Source: Aaosphaeria pasadenensis
Lineage: Eukaryota; Ascomycota; Dothideomycetes; Pleosporales
Reading direction: 5' to 3'
DNA: 64,000 nt
Assembly: GCA_022813625.1 (NCBI GenBank)
Contig: JAKLMB010000015.1
Location: 496,001 to 560,000, forward strand
Made by a program: the position numbers and the translations under genes. Numbering within the stretch: position 1 is the first letter of the stretch; the number at the start of each line of letters is the position of its first letter. Below the pieces are notes generated by a model. The model was not told the DNA's origin. It did not search any database and was given only the letters and a program-made list of their open reading frames with translations. Positions 11,496-20,801 of the stretch are shown here, piece after piece.

Positions 11496-12032
11496 TCAGT
11501 GAGTTCCCTCCTTTTTGGCTCCTTCAGGATCAAAGGCGGAGACCTCGATCTCCACCAACATATCGTCCTGCCCAAGTCTGCCAATCTGGACGCATGTCCA
11601 GGTGGGATGGGAGTCAGATGGACCCATCCACTTCTTGAAATTCCGTACCATCGCGTCTTGTGCGGTCTCGTTCAATTGGATGTGGTACGAGTTGATCCGA
11701 TAGACCTGTGACCATCCTTGACCACCAGCGTCCTTGAGACATTTGTCGACATTCGCGAAGGCGAGGTCAATCTGCTCAACGAGATCTGTAGCGCATTTGC
11801 CAGTAGACTCGAGATATCCACCTATAGCTCAAGTTAATATCTCTTCGATGAATCCTTCTACTTGAGTGAAAGTGGGCCCCGGGAAATATGAGAGAGGAAT
11901 AAGATGACCATGCAACGTACCTTGGCCAGCACAGTGGATTTGGTCTCCTGTTCGCACAGCGGAGGAGTACCAGTGGGATTTGCGGGCAGCTTCTCCAAAG
12001 CCTGGGTAAGCGTATTCTTTCCTTGAAGGCAT
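11496..12032 (-). CDS. RidA/YjgF/UK114-like protein lacking the key Arg
   Basis: Two exons (12032-11921 and 11821-11496) give 145 residues; intron 11920-11822 (99 bases, GTACGT donor) splits a Gly codon in GQGGYLES. The product fits the YjgF/YER057c/UK114 trimeric fold along its length (YLESTGKCATDLVEQIDLAF, LVEIEVSAF). Canonical RidA removes reactive enamine/imine intermediates using an arginine that binds the substrate carboxylate (Arg105 in E. coli, motif PARSCV). Here the matching motif is PTWTCV, with Trp112 instead, so canonical deaminase activity is doubtful and another substrate is likely. The start MPSRKEYAYPG fits family length; an in-frame ATG at 12098 is possible. It is head-to-head with the Zn2Cys6 regulator. 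Confidence 0.85.
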
Positions 12033-12405
12033 TCTGGGCTTGTTCAAGTTCGATAGTTTGCGAGATAAAAGAACGAGGGGCAATGTTCGACTCCGCATAT
12101 AAAATTGATTTTCATCTTTGCGTTCTGTTCGACGATTTATATTCTCTTGTTCTCTCCGATGCCCGCAAGGCCCGTCTTAATGTGCCAATGGACTACAATG
12201 ACTAGTTGATCATTGGTAACTGAATGCAGTTAGCATCTTGGAGGGCGCAACATATATTCCGCTTTGTCTCCCCATCCCCGCGACCAACCCCCTCAATGCT
12301 TTGGATCTTCACTTTTCCCTGTAGTTAGGAAATTTTACTGACATTGGCCACCCAGAAGCCGGTAGTTTATGAAGTCAGGCAGTGTCAGAGAACCACGTGA
12401 TCAAC
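12033..12405. promoter_or_regulatory. Bidirectional promoter, RidA-like/regulator
   Basis: 373 bases between divergent starts. It holds one partly degenerate copy of the block's palindrome (12246-12261), about 150 bases before the regulator start. This is consistent with autoregulation. Confidence 0.55.
12246..12261. promoter_or_regulatory. Palindrome copy, site D
   Basis: CGCAACATATATTCCG has the same spacing and AT core as site A; the left triplet is CGC rather than CGG. The right half ATTCCGC is intact. Confidence 0.5.
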
Positions 12406-14758
12406 ATGAAACGCAAAAACACCACTTCCGCTTGTGGAGCATGCCGGAAGCGGCGGGCAAAGGTACGACAAAGTTACTCTTACTATCCCTAAAATCACTG
12501 GTCAAGGCTCGGTAGAATCAATCTTATCTAACTTCGAAACCTTTAGTGTGATGGCAAAATGCCATGTTGCTCGCGGTGCAGTGAGCGTGCTCTTCAATGC
12601 ATCTATTCGGAAGACGGGCGACGTCCTGCTTCTCGATCATACGTTGACCTTCTGCGTGCGCGTGTGAATTTACTAGAGAACGCAATCAAGACACAATCTA
12701 TGGATGTGCAAAGTTCCATTGCAGAGAAACTAGAATCGGAAATTACTTCAAATACATCATCAACAATGCTTCAGCAGCCACTTTCCGGAACAGGACTCTC
12801 CGGTAGCTTATCACGGGATGCTTCAATGAACTTCGACAGGGATGGCGAAGCGAGGTATTTTGGTCTGGCAAGCGGTAGGCTCGAAATGGCTGAAAAGCAT
12901 GCTGCCGAAAGGCGTGAATCAATTTCGGACGTAACAGAGCCAGATCCAAGACACTCCGGCAACCCAATCTATAGTAATGCCATCAATGAGCACGATATCT
13001 CTGGAGATCTAGAAGATGAACTCATTGATGCATACTTTAGATGGGAGCAACCTTGGGCTCAAGCCGTGGACGAGCAGCTCTTCCGTGAGAGTCGTTCCTC
13101 AAACGGTAGATACTTCAGTCCTCTTCTATTGAACTGCATACTTGCTTGTGGTAGCCGAGTTTGTCTTCGAGAGGACACTCGATCTGACCCTACCGATTCC
13201 AACTCTGCAGGTCATATTTTCTTAGAGAAGGCACGGATTCTACTGCACTCTGATTTACAACGACCGACCATTACGACACTCCAATCTCTGTGCATCCTGG
13301 GAGTGGTATATGTTGTATGTACTTACACATCCGATTCAATTGAATATTGAAACCTGATGACTTCAATACTAGGCTGTTGGTAAAGATGCCGTGGGTTGGC
13401 TACATTCCGGGATGGCTCACCAGCTGGCTCTGGACATGGGGCTGAATTTCGATACTGGTAGCCCCTCCAAAGCAACCTGGCTCGGTGAAGATGAGGTAGA
13501 GCTACGGAGGCGTATCTACTGGACGTGTTATATCATTGATAAATCATCATCAATGTATACAGGAAGGGTGTGTACGATGCTGGTAAGATCAAGATGTCTC
13601 CACAAAAAATACAAAGACTAAGCTAATATCAAAAAGAGTTCTCAAGCTGATGTTGGGCTACCCACAGTCGAACTCAAACAAGATTCTCACATAAATATAA
13701 CACCTGTTCAATCACGGCGGCTCCTATTGGGAAAAGTTCAACGAGCACAAATTGGTCTAGCACAGATCAACGAAAAAACCTTAACTACTTTGTAAGAGCC
13801 AGCAATCGATAGCATATTTCATGTTTCTCACTACCAATTGCAGATACTCTCCAAAGCCGACAGTGCGCTCTCAACAAAGAGCTTCTTTTGTTGCCAGTAC
13901 AATTTTAGATCTGAAAAATTGGTATTATGATCTTCCCAAGGAACTGAATCTTGAGTACAGCGGCGTACCACAAAGCGAGCCGGCAGTATACACTCTGCAA
14001 ATGTTATATCATACCTCAACCCTCCTTTTAATGAAGCCCATGTTGCTAGAGGGCCGAGATCAAAGTAAGTAGAACTTGTTCATAGTCATTTGGAATATGC
14101 TAAAACAAGTTGCTGAAATGTTGTAGACGCCTATGAGCGAAGCGTTCAAGCTGCTACAGATATATGTAATGTCGCAGCGAGATATCGCAAAAACTTCGGG
14201 AGCTTCCGTCTCAGTCCCATTACTGCAATGCACTGCACGATGTCTGCTATCTTAGTGTTGCTCAATACTAGAAGCCACAAATTGGAGAGTGCGAAGCCCA
14301 TGAACAACACCGGAAACATAAAGCTCTGCCTCAGGGTGTTGGATGAACTGTCAACTTCTTGGAATCCTGCCAAGAGAATTTATAATAATCTTCAGAAATG
14401 TTCCAGACCACAGTCAAGTGTAAACCAGGCACAACAAACTGCTGCGGAAGGTTCGGCCTCTACCATTTTAGAGCAACCCGAAAGTCTGCCAATATCTGGA
14501 CGGGGTGATAACAATCCTTCACTCCCAAGTGGCGGGTCTGGGTCGATCGCGAAAGCCCAGAAACATGAAGAAGTCCCGATCATTCCAATGCCAGTGGATT
14601 GGCAGGCGCAGTGCGGAGACTTCAGTACCATGTTGCCATTTAGCTCTTTTGGGGACTGGCCTTTAGACTTCTCTGCTGAGAACTTCAACGCTGCTGACTA
14701 CGGATTTGCCGGCGATCTATATAACTTCTTCCCAACAGAGACGGATTTCGGATATTGA
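12406..14758 (+). CDS. Zn2Cys6 transcription factor of the glycoside block
   Basis: Six exons (12406-12462, 12547-13314, 13373-13582, 13637-13791, 13844-14064, 14127-14758) give 680 residues. The zinc cluster has cysteines at 10, 13, 20, 27, 30 and 37 (CGACRKRRAK, then CDGKMPCCSRC) and is split by intron 1 right after the basic stretch, as in many fungal regulators. A leucine-containing linker (YVDLLRARVNLLENAI) fits a dimerisation element. The middle holds a fungal-specific TF domain (ELRRRIYWTCYIIDK). The C-terminus is rich in Ser/Gly, then acidic and aromatic, like an activation domain. The exon 3 donor was chosen at GTAAGA (13583) to give GRVCTML before SSQADVGLP. It lies at the centre of the block and is the obvious candidate to bind the CGG-N10-CCG palindromes. 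Confidence 0.9.
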
Positions 14759-14856
14759 AGTAGACGACGAATGAAGACGCATTTCAAGTCAAACATGATT
14801 GAACTTTCAACAACGTCAAAGGGCATGAGAAACACGCTTTATTTTCGATCTACACT

Positions 14857-16190
14857 CTAATTAAAGGGCCCATTAATGCGCACTACAATTTTCCCAACAG
14901 TGCTGAGCGTTTTAATATGGCTCATGTATCGCGGTATGTCCGTCAGGCGAACTTCAGTGATGTGGGGTGTAATGGTGCCAGTGTGAATATATTCCAAACA
15001 TTGGTACATCTCCTCACGACTGCCCATCAAACACCCTTGGACTTTAATCTGTCTCTCCAATATCTCATGTAGAGGAAAACAAAGCCGATCGCCATCCGAT
15101 GGGTTACTTATATAGGGTCAGTTACGTTGCTTAAAGTGCTAGCCCGGTGTGCAAATCACTTACCCAACGATGATGATTGAGCCACCATCGCAGACATAAC
15201 TTGTCAAGTCTTTGAAGCTTGATATACGATTTGAGCAAACGATCGCAGCATCGGATGTGTGGTCGAATTCATTGTTCACTCCTCTTAGCTCTCCACATAC
15301 TCGGGCAATTCGTTTTTGAAAGGAGTCCTCATGATCCGCAGACTCTGGAGCACTAATGAACTTATCACATACCACGTTAGGGTTTGCAGGATTAAAGATG
15401 GGGTGACTAGCTTTGGAAGCGACATCCACTCCAATGACCTTGGCTCTGTGAACATTTCTTGCAATGAGTCCAACCAAATGCCCAATCGCCCCTCCAATCC
15501 CAAACACCACAACGATGTCACCGGGTCGTAGCCCAGCCGTTCTCGTAGCCTTTACTGCTGCAGATCCTGAGCAGAGTGCTGCGGAGTACATTTTTGGATC
15601 ATTCTCTCGTCCATCGAAAACGAAGGGGGGGAGAGGGGCAACCGAACAATACGGCACAGTTGCATACTGTCGAAATGTGCCATCGTAGTCTTTCGGAAAC
15701 GCAATCTGCCGCCTGCAAGACTCGGGAAGGTTTCGAAGACAGTATTTACAGCGTTCACAAGTATATGCGAGAAATCTGAGGGCAACCGGCTGATGCAGGA
15801 GTGCTACGTCGTGAGACCGTACAATGTGGCCGATGCCTTCGTGACCAGCGATATGATCATGCGCGGGGAACCCCGTCTTTGGGCCAATGCTAAAAGATAC
15901 GTCCTGCGTGGAATTACATGAGTATTGAACAATCCCAACTATGCATCGCGACAAGAAGGAGGCGGTCTAATAGAACTCACACTGCCACACATTCCTGTCC
16001 ACGCGATCCTTACAACAACCTCGCCAGGACCTGGTGGCCTGACTTCGATCTCACGCTCACAGAGATTCAATACTGGCCCAACTTTTGGTGTAATGATTGC
16101 TTTTTGGTGTTCTGGAGGACCCTTGAGTGATGCATCTTGGCCATGATGGTGAACGCCATTTTCTGCAACGACTTTATCGCTCTTTGCCAT
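14857..16190 (-). CDS. Zinc-dependent MDR alcohol dehydrogenase
   Basis: Three exons (16190-15981, 15903-15164, 15106-14857) give 399 residues; introns are 15980-15904 and 15163-15107. The catalytic zinc ligands are Cys68 (GMCGSD), His91 (GHEGIG) and Cys181 (ALCSG); the structural zinc site is Cys119, 122, 125 and 133. The Rossmann motif GIGGAIG is at 205-211, and Asp230 at the end of the next strand points to NAD rather than NADP. The N-terminal about 25 residues are an unstructured His/Gly-rich extension. Without a signal peptide it acts in the cytosol, oxidising an alcohol or reducing an aldehyde. It converges on the regulator gene with only 98 bases between stops, and is head-to-head with the sugar transporter across a palindrome-bearing promoter. 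The substrate (sugar alcohol or aromatic alcohol) cannot be decided. Confidence 0.9.
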
Positions 16191-16270
16191 CGTTTGGTTT
16201 TTTCTTTTTTTGGCTTCAAGTTGTAACCTGAGATTGTAAATGGTGATCAATTCATAGATAGGAGAGTGTG

Positions 16271-16286
16271 CGGAACTCAAGTTCCG
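16271..16286. promoter_or_regulatory. CGG-N10-CCG palindrome, site E
   Basis: CGGAACTCAAGTTCCG has perfect 7-base arms when extended to GCGGAAC/GTTCCGC (16270-16287). The four central bases differ from site A while the arms are kept, as expected of a protein-binding site. Confidence 0.7.
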
Positions 16287-16301
16287 CCTTTAGGTGGAGG
16301 T

Positions 16302-16327
16302 CCACACTAAGGGCCATTTTAGTGTGG
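16302..16327. repeat. Inverted repeat CCACACTAA/TTAGTGTGG
   Basis: Perfect 9-base arms (16302-16310, 16319-16327) with an 8-base spacer, directly abutting site F. On the minus strand it supplies the CACTA flank that also follows sites A and B. Confidence 0.45.
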
Positions 16328-16343
16328 CGGAACATATGTTCCT
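16328..16343. promoter_or_regulatory. Palindrome copy, site F
   Basis: CGGAACATATGTTCCT keeps the full 14-base palindrome GGAACATATGTTCC of site A; the right triplet is CCT instead of CCG. Confidence 0.6.
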
Positions 16344-16362
16344 ATGATAGCGACTTTCTCCC

Positions 16363-16389
16363 CCAGATACTGCGGGGGGCAGTATCTGG
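16363..16389. repeat. 11-base-arm inverted repeat with G5 spacer
   Basis: CCAGATACTGC (16363-16373) and GCAGTATCTGG (16379-16389) are perfect inverted copies around GGGGG. It overlaps CreA-like motifs and lies about 200 bases upstream of the transporter start. Confidence 0.5.
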
Positions 16390-16587
16390 AGTATACCCAC
16401 GCTCCTGGTTCTAGAACTGGGGCAACTATCTCTTGAGATACGAACATCGGAGATATAGAAAGTACTGGCCGAACAGAGCTCTTCTAGGATACAAATAGAG
16501 GGGTGGGCGCTTCACGTTCATTGACACCAGCAGCAGCTTTCTCCTAATTTTTTATACCTTCTTTATCTAAAGTATTTTATTGCCAGA

Positions 16588-18273
16588 ATGGCGCTACAAA
16601 AGTCTACCGAAGGAGCCCAGGTTGAGGTCCTGTCCACCAAGGATGGGAACATGATCGAGGTATCGGTGCCTAAGACATGGGCACAACACATGAAAGAACT
16701 GAAGCACTACTCACGTGCGGCTTTGGCAGCTTTGGCCTGTTCTTCTATCGCCGTATTAGTCGGATATGACATGATGATAATCGGATCGATCATTGCCAAT
16801 AAGGAGTTCATTAAGGCATTTGGAGTACACGATTCGGGTGCAAATGCCTGGACGCTACCAGCTGACCGGCAGCTGGTATGGACCATCTGTCAATTTTGTG
16901 CCGCTATTCTGGGTGCTGTTACTGTTGGACAAGTAAGCGATAGGTTCGGCCGCAGAGTTTGCTTCATTACTACCATTCTGTAAGTCCGGACTCAAGAATC
17001 TGAGAAACATGATCTGACTTGCAATAGCCTCACTACCATTGGGACTGTGGTAGAGCTTGTTTCGAATCACTGGGGACTATGGGCCTTTGCTAAGATTATC
17101 TTTGGTATTGCCATGGGATTCATGCAGGGCAACACACAAGTATACGTCTCTGAGATTACGCCGCCTCAAATTCGAGGCTTCATGCTTTCTCTGTTTCAGT
17201 TGTGGATTGTTTTCGGCTCGTTTCTATCGGCTTGCGTTCTGGAAGGTACTTCAAAAGTCGATGGCCCTTGGTCATGGAAAGCTGCGGTCATTTCCCAGCT
17301 TGGGTTGGCGGCAATTTGCCTGGCACTCTTCTTATCGCTCACTCCGGAATCTCCATACTGGCTGACAAGCAAAGGCCGTCTCGATAAAGCAAAGGCGGCT
17401 TTGTCCAGTATCCGAAGTGGTGAGCATGGTTACGATATCGATTCGGAAGTGAGAAACATTCAAGCCACCCTTGAAGCAGAGAAAGAGGTTTCCTCCGAGG
17501 CCGTCTCCTATCTTGAATGCTTCAAGGGTACAGACCGTCGCCGAACGCTACTGGCGTGTCTTCCAATGGTGATGTAAGTCTAGATTGTTATTATCTTTCG
17601 TTTATTCAGCGCTGACATTACAGGCAACAATTTTGTGGATTTCCTCTTTGCGGAAACTATCTCGCATATTTCCTTACATTGTCTGGGCTGGAAAATGCTT
17701 TCCTAATTACTGTAATATCTCTGCTCCTTGCCATTTTCGCTGTCGCAGTATCGTTCGCCTTGATCGAGCATGTCGGCCGCCGCAAGCAGTTACTTTTTGG
17801 TGTATTCAGTATGATTCCTTGCCTACTTGCCATCACTGTTCTCGGTTGGGTTGGGCGAGGAACAGTAGCCAGAGGACAGGCTCTGGCTGCCTTTTCGATT
17901 ATTTGGTCCGTCTTTTATTACCTAGTAAGTGCAATTCAATATCATAGATGCCCTGCCGCTAACCTTCTTACAGTCCCTTGGAGCTGTTGGATGGACAATC
18001 GTTGGCGAAATTTCCTCCTCTCGTCTGCGTGCAAAGACAAACTCAATCGCAACCGCCGTCAATGCGATATGTAACATGGGCTGGGCCATCGCCATACCGT
18101 ATCTCATCAACGCTGAAGAGGCAAACTTGGGTCCGAAGGCCGGTGTTGTCTTCCTCGGCCCAGCTATCATCCTGGGCGCTATAGCTTTCTTTGTGGTTCC
18201 TGAGACCAAAGGGAAGAACTTCGCTGAGCTCGACGAACTCTTTCAACTTCGCACACCTGCCCGGAAGTTCTAA
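16588..18273 (+). CDS. MFS sugar/H+ symporter, alpha-glucoside permease type
   Basis: Four exons (16588-16979, 17028-17573, 17624-17924, 17974-18273) give 512 residues with 12 predicted membrane spans. Sugar-porter signatures are present in order: DRFGRR after TM2, PESPYWL before the central loop, QQFCGFPLCGNY in TM7, EHVGRR and PETKGK at the end of TM12. The N-terminal VGYDMMIIGSIIANKEF resembles the maltose/alpha-glucoside permease group rather than hexose facilitators. It should import a di- or oligosaccharide or a glycoside across the plasma membrane with protons. It is head-to-head with the dehydrogenase gene and lies in the same palindrome-marked block as an intracellular beta-glucosidase, which fits uptake before hydrolysis. 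Substrate is inferred only. Confidence 0.9.
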
Positions 18274-19043
18274 GGAAGGCCAAACCGTCAGGAGAAGATG
18301 GTTCAGTGAGGATGGATTAGCATCAATTCGGCTAAGTTTCTCTGGTTTCATGAGGGCAACCCATCCGACCATGAGAACTGAGTTGTATGATACGATGTCA
18401 CAATAGCTTAGACACTATTCAACCGATCAACCCAAGTTCACCTGGATAGAGAAGCGCGCTGGCCTTAAATGTACATTTAAATCAATGATCTGTTTGATTG
18501 TTCAAAACTTGATCTCCGAATGTCACTACGATAATGTCTCTCTACAAAAATAAAAAAGTAGCAGCAGTAAACTGTTTTCTTTTGCTCAAAAATATTGCCT
18601 TCTCTCACCCACGTCTTATTTGCAGTGTTTGAGCCAGCCCCCCTCGAACACGTGGCTGGCATTGCCAATTCCCTCTGTTGTCAAAGGAGCCCTAGCATAC
18701 ACCAGCTTGCTATGTCTTAGAATCTACTGCATGTCGCCTAATTTGGCCACTTAGAGACGCCAGGTTCACACCATGTCTGTTGTAAAACCGGTTTAAGGTG
18801 CCGCCGACATCTGTTTGGTCAACAGCACAAAGCTTGTCTCGATGTTCAACCACCAGAGCCCCCGTATTTGGATGCACTCTGCACGCTTATACGCGGCAGG
18901 CCTGGTCATAATGTCGAGATGCCCCGCAACGACACAGCCAGCAGGTGGGGTCTCTCTTTCATCGTTGTCATCATCCAACGGACTAAACGGACACGAGCCG
19001 GATAATAAAATCCTAGTATCCTTCAGAAGCTACACATCACGCA
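18274..19043. other. Intergenic region
   Basis: 3' flank of the transporter and promoter of the BLOC-1 subunit gene. No gene, repeat or copy of the block's palindrome is seen, so the regulon appears to end at the transporter. Confidence 0.5.
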
Positions 19044-19406
19044 ATGTCTACAGACTCTGATTCGGCACGTCGGACAGCGGAGGCCCGCGCCGCGGTCACA
19101 GCATCACTGGCTGCTGTCGGAGGCTCAGTCGATACCGATATGCGAACCCGAGCCGCGGACCTTCACTCCAACTCTGAAGCCATAGCAAAGCAAGAAAAAG
19201 AGTTGGCAAAGCAGACAGCAGCCCTCGCGAAAGAAAGTGCGAAATGGCAGAAAATGGCAGACACGAGCACGAAGAAGCTTAACGAAATTGGCGACATCCA
19301 AAATTGGGCCGAACTGATCGAGCGGGACCTGTTGGTTTTGGAAGAGACGTTGCGGGTGGTCAAAGGAAAGGATGCCCCCAACAATGCTAGCGGTACCAGT
19401 GATTAG
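19044..19406 (+). CDS. BLS1: BLOC-1 subunit 1 (GCN5L1/BLOS1 family)
   Basis: A single-exon gene of 120 residues. The C-terminal half matches the BLOC1S1 family core: a charged helix followed by KWQKMADTSTKKLNEIGD and QNWAELIERD, which aligns with the human segment ending in EIGDVENWARSIELD. The whole protein looks helical and coiled-coil forming, as expected for a small subunit of the BLOC-1 complex, which works in endosome and lysosome-related trafficking (in yeast on the endosomal Msb3/Rab5 route). The N-terminus is Ala/Ser-rich and poorly structured. Length fits the family. Confidence 0.82.
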   Translation: MSTDSDSARRTAEARAAVTASLAAVGGSVDTDMRTRAADLHSNSEAIAKQEKELAKQTAALAKESAKWQKMADTSTKKLNEIGDIQNWAELIERDLLVLEETLRVVKGKDAPNNASGTSD

Positions 19407-20801
19407 ACTTTTCTTGTACCGGCAGTTCATCAACATTTGTATGACGCCTCTGAGTTTAGCACATTGCGGGACTGAGATATAAGCGACGACCATACCATGG
19501 AAAAAAGGTGGCCAAACAATCGGGGTTCACATGGGTTGCTCCACAGAATACGTATGTCGAATGACATTATCCAAAGCCACAGGATTTGTTTATGACATTC
19601 TTGCATCAGTTAATATTGGCACATGCACAGCGATGGGCGGTGTTTGGATGGATAGAAGAGACAGAGGTTCTTAACAATGCGAGTGTCCTTTTCGATATGA
19701 CGTTGATCGCCGAGTCTACTGAGCCAGGCGGTTGTGAATCGCGGATACAAGGCCAAGCAGTTATCTTGATATCTTCATCGAGCGACAGCAATTGGGCAGG
19801 ATCCGTATGTACTGAATGCGTCATGCCAGGCATGCTAGTACTGGGTTTGCGCCAACAAGTTTCCATTCGCGAGGCCTGGAGTCTGCCAACTGGCTAGAGT
19901 ATACTCTTGAATACCTAGGTAGCTAGTCTAGGTATAGAAAATGCATAAGACCAGTAGGCAGCCAGTACGACGTCTATATCCTCTATAGATAAAGTTCGAT
20001 GTAAACCTAGGTAGGCAACAACTGCATGGTTCGGCCAGCAGCCTCATCATTCGTCAGAGTGAGGTTGGGGTATGTCAAAATTTGTGCTTGTGCGACGACG
20101 AAGTGGCCAAATGGAGCCCAGAGAGTAAGGTCATGGTGAAGTTTGCTATTTTCAAGTAGGCATCCTGGAACTATATAGACGCAGGCACCCGTTACATGGA
20201 CTTTCTTTGACGGAGTTGGGTCGGCGGAAGAGGCGTCTTTCCCGATAGCCGTGACTAATCAAGGGCCTTGGCGCGGCGCGACATCATTGTAAAGTACCTA
20301 CGCGGGACCAACTTCGAAGCTCTTGCCCTCTCCAAAACCTCAACCTTTTCCCCCTCCTCACCATACGTACAAGGCCGTCAAAACCAGTCTTTTCAGTCTG
20401 CTACGAATCACTGAAGAGCTCGCCGTAACCTGCCGATAAGCACGCCTGCACCGTGTTTTCCGTCTTGGTTGCTACGACCTTTGAGCCTGTACTCACCGCA
20501 CCGAAATCCGTCGACCCGAATCGTCCACCCCACATCTCCTAGGAACGCTGCGAATCCTTCCACAGTGACACTATTTCGTCTAGCCAAATACACTATCGAA
20601 ATCTCGATCTTATTCACAGAATTGTCAATTCAGCCTTTCGTCACCGCAATCGATACTGCTAGCGTCCGTTGCGTGACTTCTAGTCGCACAGAAACCATCG
20701 GAACGAGCAAGCTGGAGTGTTAGGTGCTGCGCAGACTATTATACAGCTGAAAGCAGGCTTGCATGTGAGGCGGGCTCACCGCTTGAGCGATCTTTGTGAT
20801 C
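19407..20801. other. Intergenic region
   Basis: About 1.4 kb before the giant ligase gene. It contains TACCTAGGTA (19912-19921) and a related CCTAGGTAGG near 20006, a palindrome often scattered in ascomycete intergenic DNA. The last 500 bases are pyrimidine-rich and likely the ligase promoter and leader. Open frames look random. Confidence 0.45.

Larger units (their letters stand above)
16191..16587. promoter_or_regulatory. Bidirectional promoter, dehydrogenase/transporter
   Basis: 397 bases between divergent starts with two palindromes (16271-16286, 16328-16343), an inverted repeat between them, an 11-base-arm hairpin (16363-16389), and three CreA-like SYGGRG motifs on the plus strand (GCGGGG 16372, CTGGAG 16386, CTGGGG 16417). 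It looks like joint pathway induction plus carbon catabolite repression. Confidence 0.65.

Noticed and set aside
12076..12098. Further possible palindrome copy near GTTCGACTCCGC
   Set aside because: No inverted left half at the right distance; only chance similarity to TTCCGC.
19586..19897. Plus-strand frame of 103 residues after the BLOC-1 gene
   Set aside because: No signal, domain or splice support; composition looks random.
19905..20020. TACCTAGGTA repeats as an attachment site or element end
   Set aside because: The word is common in ascomycete intergenic DNA, and no element lies between the copies.
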